Source: Chloroflexota bacterium
GTDB taxonomy: Bacteria; Chloroflexota; Anaerolineae; CG2-30-64-16
NCBI GenBank assembly: GCA_026389845.1
Contig: JAPLHB010000112.1
Location: 1 to 64,000 of the forward strand
Length of the DNA stretch: 64,000 bases
Direction of reading: 5' to 3'
The notes beneath the pieces were generated by a model. It was not told the DNA's origin and made no database searches. It saw only the letters and a program-made list of their open reading frames with translations. Below are positions 34,397 to 42,946 of the stretch, in pieces. Position 1 is the first letter of the stretch, and each line of letters opens with the position of its first letter. A program made the translations under genes and the position numbers.

Positions 34397-35695
34397 TCAC
34401 GGCGCCCCCACCACCACGCTGATCCGGTCAATATCGTTGTTCACCACGGCCACGAACTCGTGGATCAGCCCGCCGCCCCAGAAGTTAGTACCCACCGGCG
34501 GCTTCTGGTCAATCTGGATGCAGCCGGAAACCAGCCCGCGCTTGCCGGGCAGCAGGTAGTATTGCGGCTGACCGTCAATGATACGCTCTTCCAGGTCTTG
34601 CTTGCGGCCGATGGCCCAACGGAACGGGAAGTCCACGCCGGTGGTGTCGAAGTTGATGCCGAAGCGCCAGATACCGGCCTGTTGATACCACGATGTCTCG
34701 CCCTGCCGCCCCGCCAGCGCGTTGTAATTCTCGCTGAACTTGAAAGTCTGCCCCGGCCAGGGGCCGGCCGTGCGGATGGGAACCGGGCCGATGTTGACCA
34801 CCGTCGTCGTGAAGCAAAACGACCCTCCCAACGGCACGCTCACCACCCGGTTCATCTCGCCCTGCCAGTCAATCTCGCCCCCGGCCACCTCAGCGCGCGG
34901 CTTGCCGCCCTCCTTGATCGTCAGCGTGGCGGAGACCTGCACCCGGTTACCGACCTTGTCTTCGGCCTCGGCGAAGACCACGTAGTCGCCATCGGGCGGC
35001 GGCTCGGCATTGAGGTCTACGCCGCCATCGTAATCATAGCCGTGATACCCCGCGTCCCCCGGCTCCGCGGTGGAGACCACTTGATCTTCAGCAATCGGAT
35101 ACTTGAGCTTGTCGTCGCCAACCGGGCGCAAGTAGACCTGCATGCGTTCGGCCTTCTTGGTCAGGTAATACGAGATCGAGACGCGGTCGTGGATGCTGTC
35201 CTGGTTGGGCGTGAAGTCCGGCGGCACCACGGTGAAATTGTGAATCTCCGGCAGCGTCGTGTCCGCGCCTTGCAGGGTGATCCGGCCTTCGGCCCGCTGC
35301 GTCCGGCCGCCCGCGTCGGTCGCCTCAATGACCCAGGTATAGACGCCGTCGGGGAGCAGTTGGCTCTCCACCAGCATCGGCCCGCCCGCCACCTGGCGCA
35401 CTTGCGGATCGTTGATCGCGCCGCCCCAATAGACATCGTATTTGCCCGGCGAGCGCCGCTGCGCGTTGCGGAAGTAGCGCCGGCCGCCCGCCGCATCCAC
35501 GAAGTAGATCGAGACATCCGCCGATCGGCCGACCTGGTACTTGATGTGCGTCACATCCTCTTTGCCATCGGCGTTGGGCGAGATGGCCGCGGGCGCGACC
35601 TCCACGTCCGAGAGCAACGGCTGGAACATGCAACCGCCGAACAGCAACGCCGCGCCGGCCACGAAAATCAGCCACCATCGGGGATGAGCCCGCAT
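34397..35695 (-). CDS. Exported lipoprotein with FlgD-like Ig domains
   Basis: 432 residues from ATG with a strong GGAGG; the longer frame has no support. Lipobox FGGC near residue 15-18. SPNADGKEDVTHIKYQV and PNQDSIHDRVSISYYL mark two FlgD-type Ig modules, each with G.YTW.IEATDAGG or GDYVVFAEAEDKVGN. The last 150 residues are beta-rich with no known motif (GPWPGQTFKFSENYN). Probably a surface-anchored structural or polysaccharide-associated protein. Confidence 0.8.
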   Translation of the reverse strand: MRAHPRWWLIFVAGAALLFGGCMFQPLLSDVEVAPAAISPNADGKEDVTHIKYQVGRSADVSIYFVDAAGGRRYFRNAQRRSPGKYDVYWGGAINDPQVRQVAGGPMLVESQLLPDGVYTWVIEATDAGGRTQRAEGRITLQGADTTLPEIHNFTVVPPDFTPNQDSIHDRVSISYYLTKKAERMQVYLRPVGDDKLKYPIAEDQVVSTAEPGDAGYHGYDYDGGVDLNAEPPPDGDYVVFAEAEDKVGNRVQVSATLTIKEGGKPRAEVAGGEIDWQGEMNRVVSVPLGGSFCFTTTVVNIGPVPIRTAGPWPGQTFKFSENYNALAGRQGETSWYQQAGIWRFGINFDTTGVDFPFRWAIGRKQDLEERIIDGQPQYYLLPGKRGLVSGCIQIDQKPPVGTNFWGGGLIHEFVAVVNNDIDRISVVVGAP

Positions 35696-35825
35696 CAGGA
35701 ACCTCCAGTTTGGTAGACAAGGAAACAAGAAAGAGATTCTTCGTCGCAAATACCGCTCCTCAGAATGACCCCGATGAGCCGAGTCTATCAGAGAGGCGAC
35801 ACGCCGTCAAGAAACCAGCCAACCA

Positions 35826-35877
35826 GCGTCTAGCTTCCAGCTTCCAGTTTCCTGTTTCCAGCATCCAGTTTCCAGCT
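35826..35877. repeat. TTCCAGC heptamer tandem
   Basis: About seven degenerate CTTCCAG/TTTCCAG units abutting the stop codon of the GT-C gene at 35878. A short run of the same units (three copies, 49531-49555) lies inside the GT4 gene. The rest of 35696-35825 shows nothing. Confidence 0.8.
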
Positions 35878-38103
35878 TCATCGTTCAATCCGCACCGGCC
35901 CGAGCCGCACTCGTTTCCCCGCGGGGTTATCGGCCACATCGCGGATGTCCAGGCCGGCAGGATCGGCGGCGGCGTAGACGGCCAGGGTGACGAAGTAGTC
36001 GCCGGCTGCTGCGCCCGCGGGCAAGGGTAGCAGGTAGCGGCCGACGACCGCCTGGCCGGGTTGCCAGCGAAACGCGGGGTAGGTGTAGCCGGCGGGCCGG
36101 CCGTCCCACCGCCCCACCTCACGACCGGCAGCGTCCTCCAGAACAAGCGAAACCTGGTAGTCGGCCGTGATGGTGTTCAAACCGCGCCAGTAGACGGTAA
36201 TCTCGCCCCGCTGCGGATCGTCCCAGCCAAGCAACGCGACCTGGTGCGCATAGTTCGCGGCATCGGCGTGCTGGGGCTGCGGCTCGGCTGGGAAGGTCGC
36301 ACCGGGGCGCAGTTGCCAGCGCCGCAGCTTCAGGTGCCAGAACTCGCGGCCTACCGGCTGCTCCACGCCTGCCCGGTCAAGAAAATAGGGCACGATGCCG
36401 ATGGGGTCCACCGCCTCGTCCTGCCACTCCACCAGCCACGCGCCCGTCTTGTCGGCCAACGCCCGTGTCAGATCCGCGCCCGCCTCGAAACCGAGGACGC
36501 GGTTCACGTCCAGGATGTCAATCTCCGGCAGTCGCGTTCGTGCGATGTCCGGCGCGTAATAGTCCCAGGCGGGCCACGCGTGTCCGGAGACGAGCAACAC
36601 CGCCTCGTCGGGCATCATCTGCGCCCGCACGGTCGCGATCAACTCGCGCCACTGGGCCTTCGTAAACGCCGGGTCGGTGAACCAGTTGCGGAGGGCGACG
36701 AAGGAAGTGGCAACCAAAAAGACGACAAGGGCCAGAAGGAGGGTATTAGGTATTAGGTATTGCGTACGGCGTATTACGTACTGCGTATTGCGTGTTGCGT
36801 GTTGCGTCCTATTCGCGGCGCGTTGCATTTTCCGATCCCTAGTCCCTAGTACCCAATCCCCAATCCCCAATCCCCAATCCCCAATCCCCCCCGCCAGAAT
36901 CAACAGATACGCCGGCGAAACCATCATCAGGTAGCGCGCGTTGAATTTCGGCGTGCGCAAGGCGAGGATGAGGATGGCGAGGAGGGGGACGAGTAGACAA
37001 GTAAACAAGTAGACCAGGGAACGTATCCGCTTATCCGTTTCCATCCGCTGCCCCCGCCACAACAACGCGACCACGGCCACGCCGCAGGCCACGGCAAACA
37101 ACGGCAGTAGCCGCACGGCATCGGCTTCCAGCATCGTCTCCGGCGCGCCCGCGGTGAAGCTGATCGCCACGTGGCGCAACGCCTCACCCAGCTTGAGGTT
37201 ACCCTGCCAGTAGGAAGCGTCCACCTGGTAGCGGGTCAGCATGGCGGGCAGCCAGGGGAGGTAGAGCAGGGCGATGGCGAGAAAGGCGAGGAGCGGCCTC
37301 ACCCCCCGGCCACTGCGGGTGAAAATTGGGCCGACTGGATTCGAGGCTTTAGCCGGTCTGGTGGACGATGCGGGAAACCGGCTGAAGCCTCTAGTCCAGA
37401 AGAGCAGGCGACCATTTTCTTGGCAGAGGGGGCCAGGGGGGGGAAGGACCAAGCACACCCCAAACGCCACCAGCAAAAACGCGCCGAAATAATGCGTGTA
37501 GAGCATCGCGGTCGCGGCGAGCACAAAGGCAAGCCACCACCGGCCCGGTGACCAACGACGAACGACCAATGACAAATGTGCTTCACCCTTCGTCCTTCGT
37601 CCTTCGTCCTTCGTCGCCCTCAGCAGCGCATACCCCGCCAACACACCCCAAAACGTCAGCAGCGTGTACATCCGCGCTTCCTGGGCGTAGTAGACGTAGA
37701 GCGGCGAGATGGCCGCCAGGAACGCGGCCGTGAGGGACGCGATCTGCCCCGACCGCCCGCGGCCGAAGAGCCGCCGGCCGGTGGCCCAGAGCAGCGGCAC
37801 GGTCAGCACGCCGAAAAAGGCTGACGGGAAACGCAGCGCCCATTCGCCGCGCCCAGCCAGACGTGTCCAGCCCGCCACAGCGTAGTAGTAGAGCGGCGGC
37901 TGGATGTCGTCCGCCGTCCAGCGCGTCAGCTCCGCGATCCCCTTGGCTGCCACCTGCGCTGTAACCGCTTCATCGTACCAAAGGCTCTGTCCGCCCAGGT
38001 GGTAGACGCGAACGGCGAAGGCCAGCAGCAAGATGATGAGAAGGGCTGCGTGCTGCGTGCTGCGTGCTGCGTACTGCGTGTTGCGTGCTGCAGAGCCTGT
38101 CAT
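35878..38103 (-). CDS. GT-C glycosyltransferase (ArnT/PMT-like, GT39 type)
   Basis: 741 residues. The first 20 residues are encoded by heptamer repeats. TM1 (about 20-35) is followed by LWYDEA with the catalytic Asp/Glu (about 44-45) on the first outer loop, then PPLYYYAVAGW and about ten more TM helices to about residue 480, and a soluble beta-rich C-terminal domain (about 500-741). Uses a polyprenyl-phosphate sugar donor outside the membrane. Four repeat blocks lie within the frame and are translated as hydrophilic loops. Confidence 0.85.
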   Translation of the reverse strand: MTGSAARNTQYAARSTQHAALLIILLLAFAVRVYHLGGQSLWYDEAVTAQVAAKGIAELTRWTADDIQPPLYYYAVAGWTRLAGRGEWALRFPSAFFGVLTVPLLWATGRRLFGRGRSGQIASLTAAFLAAISPLYVYYAQEARMYTLLTFWGVLAGYALLRATKDEGRRTKGEAHLSLVVRRWSPGRWWLAFVLAATAMLYTHYFGAFLLVAFGVCLVLPPPGPLCQENGRLLFWTRGFSRFPASSTRPAKASNPVGPIFTRSGRGVRPLLAFLAIALLYLPWLPAMLTRYQVDASYWQGNLKLGEALRHVAISFTAGAPETMLEADAVRLLPLFAVACGVAVVALLWRGQRMETDKRIRSLVYLFTCLLVPLLAILILALRTPKFNARYLMMVSPAYLLILAGGIGDWGLGIGDWVLGTRDRKMQRAANRTQHATRNTQYVIRRTQYLIPNTLLLALVVFLVATSFVALRNWFTDPAFTKAQWRELIATVRAQMMPDEAVLLVSGHAWPAWDYYAPDIARTRLPEIDILDVNRVLGFEAGADLTRALADKTGAWLVEWQDEAVDPIGIVPYFLDRAGVEQPVGREFWHLKLRRWQLRPGATFPAEPQPQHADAANYAHQVALLGWDDPQRGEITVYWRGLNTITADYQVSLVLEDAAGREVGRWDGRPAGYTYPAFRWQPGQAVVGRYLLPLPAGAAAGDYFVTLAVYAAADPAGLDIRDVADNPAGKRVRLGPVRIER
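36738..36892. repeat. Heptamer tandem repeats inside the GT-C gene
   Basis: Runs of TATTAGG, then TTGCGTA/TTGCGTG, then five units of CCCCAAT (36853-36889). Read in frame as GIGDWGLGIGDW..., NTQYVIRRTQYLIPN and similar, in a loop between predicted TM helices. CCCCAAT equals the STRR1 unit described in cyanobacteria. Confidence 0.85.
37337..37397. repeat. Palindromic repeat inside the GT-C gene (family C)
   Basis: About 60 bp with termini GGATTCGAGGCTTTAGCCGGT and ACCGGCTGAAGCCTCTAGTCC in inverted orientation; a related copy lies at 40021-40080 in the next gene. Translated in frame (TRGFSRFPASSTRPAKASNP). A CTTCGTC heptamer run follows at 37584-37615. Confidence 0.8.
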
Positions 38104-38136
38104 TCGTCGTTCGTCTTTCGTCTTTCGTCCACGGTC
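38045..38136. repeat. Heptamer repeats over the start of the GT-C gene
   Basis: Six units of TGCGTGC/TGCGTAC (38045-38092), then TCGTTCG/TCTTTCG units (38102-38128). They encode the first 20 residues of the 35878 gene and fill the gap to the DUF2079 gene. Confidence 0.8.
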
Positions 38137-38143
38137 ACGTCCA

Positions 38144-40759
38144 TCATTCCAGCGATGCGCAGCTCTCGGCCGCCAGCAAACACGCCAGATCGGGCCGCGG
38201 GCCGGCCGCGGGATGCACCGTTACTGGCCCCAGGACGAATTCGTCGCCGAGGAGGTTCCCACCCTCATCGTAGGCAGCCAGGCGCTCACCGGTCTGCCAA
38301 TCGTACCAACCTGCGACGAGGTCATAACGCCCTTCTGGCAGACCGGCAGGCACGGCGACGAGGTGGCCGTCCCAAGTGAGGAGGCCGCCCGGCGGCCAGC
38401 CGGAGGTCGGCAACGGCACGAACCAGGTCGGCGTCCCGTCGCCGGTCGCGACCGTCTTGCCCGCGGCGTCGCGCAGATGCAGGAAAACGGTGTAATCCTT
38501 CGGCGCGGGGCCGGCAACCTGCCAACGCAGCGCCACCGGCAGGTTCTTGCCCGGCGCCACTGCCATCGCCGCGGCCCAGCCGGTCAGCCGGACCGACCAC
38601 CCCTGGTCCGAAAAACGCGCAGCGATCTGGAACGGATCGTTCGGATCCTTGAGCGGAACCAACGTGCCCTCGCGCCGCGTCCACGCCAGCCCAACCCACG
38701 TGCCAGACACTTCGGAAGTGCCTGGCACGTGACTCACCGTCACCACCGGCGCCCACTCGCGCGGCAGATACCACGGCAGCGTCTCGGTCACGAGCGTCTC
38801 TCCTGCCTGCCAGCGCGCCGGCGGATACCACAGCAGCGCCGGCATGGGACGCACCGCGGTATCATCGGCCACGCCGCCATCGGGCGTCAACACCTGCACC
38901 GCGATGGCCGTGTCGGGCGACAGCGGGGCCAGCGCCTGCCAATAGAAGCGCAGGCCCGTCCGCCGCCATTTGACGTCGTCGAGCACGTCGTAGCCGAGCA
39001 ACTTGAGCCGATCACCGAAGGTTATGTCGAGTTCGTATTGCGGCTGAGCGGCGGGTGCACGAGCGAAGTCGTAAAACGCATCGGGCAGAACCGCGCTGCC
39101 CCGGCCCTGGGCCAGCAAGATGTAGCCATCTGCGGCATCCACGACGCCCCAGCCGCCCGCCAGCAGCTTGCGGATCGCCGCCTGCACATCGTTGGGATGG
39201 CGGTCGGTCGTACCCGTCACATCCACCAGCGCCCAGGTCGCCTCCCCCAGCCACGGGAACTGGTAGGTCTGCTCGCGGTGACTGAGGTGCGGATAGAGGT
39301 CGGTCGCCGCGCTCAACGCCGCCTCCCGCGGGATTTGCGCCGCGAAGCGATCCAGCAGCCGGTCATGCGCGGTCACCTGGGGCCAACCTCGCCGCCAGAA
39401 CTCGCGGCCGATCGGCAGATAGCCGGCCGCGATCTGGTAGCCCAGCGCGGCAAGCAGCAGACCGAGGGCAGGTATCAGGAACCAGGAGTCAGGAGACAGC
39501 CGCGAACCCTCTGACCCCTGACCCCTGACCCCTGACCCCTGATCCCTGATTCCTGACCCCTGCCGCAGGAACTCGAATCTTCGCAGCAACCGCTCGAAAC
39601 CGAAGATCGCCGCAACAACAACGAAGGGAACCAGCGGCGTCGAGTAGTGCAGCTCGCCGGAATACTGCAACGCGTATCCGCTGAGCAGATTTGCCAGCAG
39701 CATCGGCAGGCTGAGCAGGAGGATTTCGGGGCCAAGCAGCGCCAGGAAGGCCGTGGGCCAAAGCAGGCCAGCCAGATAGCGCAGCCGCAGCGGCTCGACC
39801 ACGATCCGCAACACGGTCAACGGCTGGGTCAACAGGGCTTTAAGCACGTCACCGAAAGAATCGCCCACCGCGCCAAAACGCGCGGCGTAGGGGGTCACGG
39901 CGAGGCCGTAGGCCAGGGACGCGTAGTGCGGGATGATGACGAAGGTCGCGAGGTAGAACCAGGCGAGGCCGAACAACGCAATCGTGACGCCCGCGGCTAG
40001 AGCCGGCGGAGAGAAGCCCAGGAGTCGAGCCTTCAGGCGGTCTGTGGCGCAAGCGCCAAACCATCTAAAGCCTCTACTCCGGTCAGGGACACTCTTTGCT
40101 TTCGCAAACTGTTCCCCCGACCCTCGCGCGATGGCGTACAAGCCGAGCGTCGTGGTGAGCAAGGCCATACCTTCCTGGACGCCCGCCAACAGCACGCCGG
40201 CGATGACAAATTCGCCCCATCGCCGATCTTCCACGGCCCACAGCGCCCACGCGATCAGCGGCGCGGCAAAGGGAAACGCGTGGAACTCGGCTACCGCGCC
40301 GGCTTGAAGCGCGGGCGCGAGGAGGTAGGCGACGGCGAAGATAACGGCGACCCAGTCGTAAGTCGGGTATCGGGTATTGGGTATTGGGTATTGAGATTCC
40401 CCCGCAGCGCGCGAATCCCCAATCCCTAATCCCCAATCCCCAGCCCTCTTCCGCGCCAGCAAATAAACCGGCCATGCCCCAGCCGCCAACGCCGCCGCCT
40501 GGAGGATCAACAGCGCTCGCACGTCATCCCAGAGCCAGAAAACCAGCGACACCGGCACGAAAATCGGCTCCACGTGATCGGTGAGCCGCGTGCTAATCGT
40601 CTCGTCTTTGATCTCCTGGAGCAACCGTCCCTGCGCTGTGTTCCAGATCGCCAGGTCAATCTGGCCCAGATCGGCCTTGTGCGTCAGATGCGCATCGTGC
40701 AGGGCGATGCTGTAGGCGGAAAACCAGGCGGTGAATAGGAGCATGGCGATGAGGAGCAC
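38144..40759 (-). CDS. DUF2079 integral membrane protein (probable GT-C transferase)
   Basis: 871 residues. The first half holds about ten TM helices with the DUF2079 features: ADLGQIDLAIWNTAQGR near residue 29-45 (likely catalytic Asp), VAEFHAFPFAAPL, and LLSGYALQYSGELHYSTPLVPF. The second half is a soluble beta-rich domain resembling the C-terminal part of the adjacent GT-C protein. Four repeat insertions are tolerated in frame (38698-38730, 39493-39562, 40021-40080, 40361-40444). Function probably transfer of a sugar from a lipid carrier. Confidence 0.85.
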   Translation of the reverse strand: MLLIAMLLFTAWFSAYSIALHDAHLTHKADLGQIDLAIWNTAQGRLLQEIKDETISTRLTDHVEPIFVPVSLVFWLWDDVRALLILQAAALAAGAWPVYLLARKRAGDWGLGIGDSRAAGESQYPIPNTRYPTYDWVAVIFAVAYLLAPALQAGAVAEFHAFPFAAPLIAWALWAVEDRRWGEFVIAGVLLAGVQEGMALLTTTLGLYAIARGSGEQFAKAKSVPDRSRGFRWFGACATDRLKARLLGFSPPALAAGVTIALFGLAWFYLATFVIIPHYASLAYGLAVTPYAARFGAVGDSFGDVLKALLTQPLTVLRIVVEPLRLRYLAGLLWPTAFLALLGPEILLLSLPMLLANLLSGYALQYSGELHYSTPLVPFVVVAAIFGFERLLRRFEFLRQGSGIRDQGSGVRGQGSEGSRLSPDSWFLIPALGLLLAALGYQIAAGYLPIGREFWRRGWPQVTAHDRLLDRFAAQIPREAALSAATDLYPHLSHREQTYQFPWLGEATWALVDVTGTTDRHPNDVQAAIRKLLAGGWGVVDAADGYILLAQGRGSAVLPDAFYDFARAPAAQPQYELDITFGDRLKLLGYDVLDDVKWRRTGLRFYWQALAPLSPDTAIAVQVLTPDGGVADDTAVRPMPALLWYPPARWQAGETLVTETLPWYLPREWAPVVTVSHVPGTSEVSGTWVGLAWTRREGTLVPLKDPNDPFQIAARFSDQGWSVRLTGWAAAMAVAPGKNLPVALRWQVAGPAPKDYTVFLHLRDAAGKTVATGDGTPTWFVPLPTSGWPPGGLLTWDGHLVAVPAGLPEGRYDLVAGWYDWQTGERLAAYDEGGNLLGDEFVLGPVTVHPAAGPRPDLACLLAAESCASLE
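38698..38730. repeat. Palindromic repeat (family B) inside the DUF2079 gene
   Basis: 33 bp, one mismatch from a perfect palindrome and nearly identical to 17913-17945 and 43310-43343. Translated as HVPGTSEVSGTW. Confidence 0.8.
39493..39562. repeat. CTGACCC heptamer tandem inside the DUF2079 gene
   Basis: Seven to eight units (CTGACCC, later CTGATCC/CTGATTC), translated in frame as alternating GQGSG / IRDQGSGVR. It lies between a soluble loop and TM helix ALGLLLAALG. Confidence 0.85.
40021..40080. repeat. Palindromic repeat (family C) inside the DUF2079 gene
   Basis: 60 bp with ends GGAGTCGAGCCTTCAGGCGG and CTAAAGCCTCTACTCC; same family and same translation frame as 37337-37397 (RGFRWFGACATDRLKARLLG). 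Confidence 0.75.
40361..40444. repeat. Heptamer tandem inside the DUF2079 gene
   Basis: GGTATTG-type units (40361-40395) and CCCCAAT/CCCTAAT units (40418-40444), translated as GLGIGDS... and SQYPIPNTRYP between two membrane helices. Confidence 0.85.
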
Positions 40760-40769
40760 TGGACGCGAC

Positions 40770-40910
40770 CAATGACCAACGACTGACGACCAACGAAAAA
40801 CGAAAAACGACCGCCTTTCGTCGTTCGTCGTTCGTCGCCCGTCGTCCGTCGTTCGTCCTCCGTCCTCCGTCGTCCGTCGTCCGTCATTCGTCCTTCGTCC
40901 TTCGCCACCA
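40770..40910. repeat. Long heptamer tandem between the DUF2079 and flippase-like genes
   Basis: AACGACC/AAACGAA units, then about twelve TCGTCCG/TCGTTCG/CCTTCGT units. The run reaches into the end of the flippase-like gene, whose last residues (RRTKDE) and stop codon are supplied by the repeat. Confidence 0.85.
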
Positions 40911-41795
40911 CCACAGCGCCACGCCCGCGCCCAACAACTCCCCGGCCACCATCCAGAGCCGGGCAGCGACGGCGACGATTGCGGCGACGCCTCCCGGCAA
41001 GACCGTCGCCAGGAGCAAGGTCATCACCCCTTCGCGCACGCCCAACCCCGATGGCGTGAGCAGGCTGAGGTAGCCGATCACGTAGGCCGCGGCCCACGAG
41101 GCGACCAGATAGGGCCAGGCCGCGGTGTCCAACGGCGTCAGCGCCCGCACGAACGCGGCAAAGCTCAGCCCCATCGCCAGCCAGACAATGACGTAGCGCA
41201 GACACAACAGCCAGACCTGACCCCAGGTCAACGTCACACGGATCGCGGGCCGGCGCAGACGCGCCATGGCCCAATTCAGCGCCCACTCCAGGAGGCGCGG
41301 CTGCAACAGCAGCAGCCCTAACGGCGCCAGCCACAGCAGCGGTCGCAGCCGGCCGAGCCACTCGCCCTGCCCCGCGACGGCAAAGTAGGCCGCGGCCAGC
41401 ACCAGCCCCACCGCAGTTGAGATTGCCTGGTGCAAGACAATGCTGGTCAGCGTGAGCAGCCGGGGGACCCCACGCTCGGCCGCCAGTTCGGCCATGCCCA
41501 GGAATTGCCAGACGTTGCCGGGGATGTAGCGGACGATGTTGCTGAGGAACCAGATGGGCGCCGCCTGCCGGTAGGCCAGCGGACCACCCAGGCCGCGCAA
41601 GATCATCCGCCAGGTGTCCAACTCAAAGAGCCAGGTCAGTTCCAGCCCCACAAGCGCCAGCAGCACCCAGCCCGGCGCCAACTGCCAACGATAAGCTCGC
41701 AGCGTCGCCCATTGGCTCTGCACCAGCGCGGCCAGAAAGCCAAGCGCCAGCACGAGGACGCCCACCTGGAGTACACGTCGCCACGGAATCCGCAT
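40884..41795 (-). CDS. Flippase-like (LPG_synthase_TM / UPF0104-type) membrane protein
   Basis: 303 residues with about eight TM helices. Family landmarks: an early helix LVLALGFLAALV, WFLSNIVRYIPGNVWQF (conserved around RYxPG), and the late TPSGLGVREGVMTLLL. Members include putative lipid-linked glycan flippases and the membrane part of lysyl-PG synthases; glycan export is the better fit here. The message may be leaderless: TACAAT (minus strand, 41803-41808) ends 7 nt before the ATG and no ribosome-binding site is seen. Confidence 0.85.
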   Translation of the reverse strand: MRIPWRRVLQVGVLVLALGFLAALVQSQWATLRAYRWQLAPGWVLLALVGLELTWLFELDTWRMILRGLGGPLAYRQAAPIWFLSNIVRYIPGNVWQFLGMAELAAERGVPRLLTLTSIVLHQAISTAVGLVLAAAYFAVAGQGEWLGRLRPLLWLAPLGLLLLQPRLLEWALNWAMARLRRPAIRVTLTWGQVWLLCLRYVIVWLAMGLSFAAFVRALTPLDTAAWPYLVASWAAAYVIGYLSLLTPSGLGVREGVMTLLLATVLPGGVAAIVAVAARLWMVAGELLGAGVALWWWRRTKDE

Positions 41796-41825
41796 AGCCG
41801 GTATTGTACCGCAAGGAATGGGAAG

Positions 41826-41962
41826 CGGGTAAATTGGAGATTGGAGATTGGGGCATTGGTAGGAGATTCTGGTATGATAAGGACGGACGAATCAGCGAAT
41901 CAACAGATCGGCAAATCAGCAATACGCAATACGCAATATGCAATACGCAGTACGGAATACGC
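41826..41962. repeat. Heptamer tandems upstream of the epimerase
   Basis: GGAGATT units (41834-41853) and about six AATACGC/AATATGC/CAGTACG units (41919-41962) that end at the epimerase ATG and so form its leader. No clear ribosome-binding site remains. Confidence 0.85.
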
Positions 41963-42946
41963 ATGAACCAACACTTCCTCAATCGTCGCGTCCTCATCAC
42001 CGGCGGACTGGGCTTCATCGGGTCGAACCTGGCCCGGCGACTGGTCACGGCCGGCGCGCAGGTCACGCTGGTGGACAGCCTGATCCCCGAGTACGGCGGC
42101 AATGTGTTCAATATCGCCGGCATCGAAGATCGTGTCCGGGTCAACGTTTCCGATGTGCGCGATCCGCACAGCATGGCCTATCTCGTCCAGGGCCAAGACT
42201 ACCTGTTCAATTTGGCCGGGCAGACAAGCCACTTGGATTCGATGCAGGACCCATTCAACGATCTGGAGATCAACTGCCGCGCGCAACTTTCGATCCTGGA
42301 AGCCTGCCGCGCCCACAATCCGGCGGTCAAGATCGTCTTCGCCAGCACCCGGCAAATCTACGGCAAGCCCGACTATCTACCGGTAGACGAGCGGCACCTG
42401 TTGCGCCCGGTGGACGTGAACGGCATCAACAAGATGGCCGGCGAATGGTATCACATCCTCTATAACAACGTCTACGGCATTCGGGCGTGCGCCCTGCGGC
42501 TGACCAACACCTACGGGCCACGGATGCGGATCAAGGACGCCCGGCAGACCTTCTTGGGCGTCTGGATCCGGCTGGCCGTCGAGGGCAAACCGTTCGAGGT
42601 GTGGGGCGGCGAGCAACTGCGCGACTTCACCTACGTGGACGACGCAGTGGAGGCGATCCTGTTGGCTGCAACCACCGAGGCGGCCAACGGTCGCGTCTTC
42701 AACCTGGGCGGCGATCCACCCCTGAGCCTGGCAGAATTGGCAAAGCTGTTGATCGCGGCCAACCGCGGCGGTGAGTTCGTGGTGCGCGCCTTCCCGCCCG
42801 AACGCAAGGCCATTGACATCGGCGACTACTACAGCGACGACCGGCTGGCCCGCTCGACCCTCGGCTGGCAGCCGTGCGTGCCGCTCAGCGAGGGCCTGGC
42901 GCGCACGCTGGCCTATTATCGCGAGAACCTGGCAGAATACCTATGA
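41963..42946 (+). CDS. NAD-dependent epimerase/dehydratase (extended SDR)
   Basis: 327 residues. Rossmann motif [12 protein letters not shown] at about 13-24, then [20 protein letters not shown] (catalytic Ser/Thr region) and RDFTYVDD in the C-terminal half. The usual YxxxK is replaced: the lysine is in [13 protein letters not shown], with Asn at the tyrosine position. It should act on a nucleotide sugar for the surface glycan, perhaps with altered chemistry. It overlaps the aminotransferase by 4 nt (ATGA). Confidence 0.9.
   Translation: MNQHFLNRRVLITGGLGFIGSNLARRLVTAGAQVTLVDSLIPEYGGNVFNIAGIEDRVRVNVSDVRDPHSMAYLVQGQDYLFNLAGQTSHLDSMQDPFNDLEINCRAQLSILEACRAHNPAVKIVFASTRQIYGKPDYLPVDERHLLRPVDVNGINKMAGEWYHILYNNVYGIRACALRLTNTYGPRMRIKDARQTFLGVWIRLAVEGKPFEVWGGEQLRDFTYVDDAVEAILLAATTEAANGRVFNLGGDPPLSLAELAKLLIAANRGGEFVVRAFPPERKAIDIGDYYSDDRLARSTLGWQPCVPLSEGLARTLAYYRENLAEYL

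Noticed and set aside
36738-40910. CRISPR array suggested by dense repeats
   Set aside because: Units are 7 bp in direct tandem without unique spacers, lie inside coding frames, and no cas gene is present.
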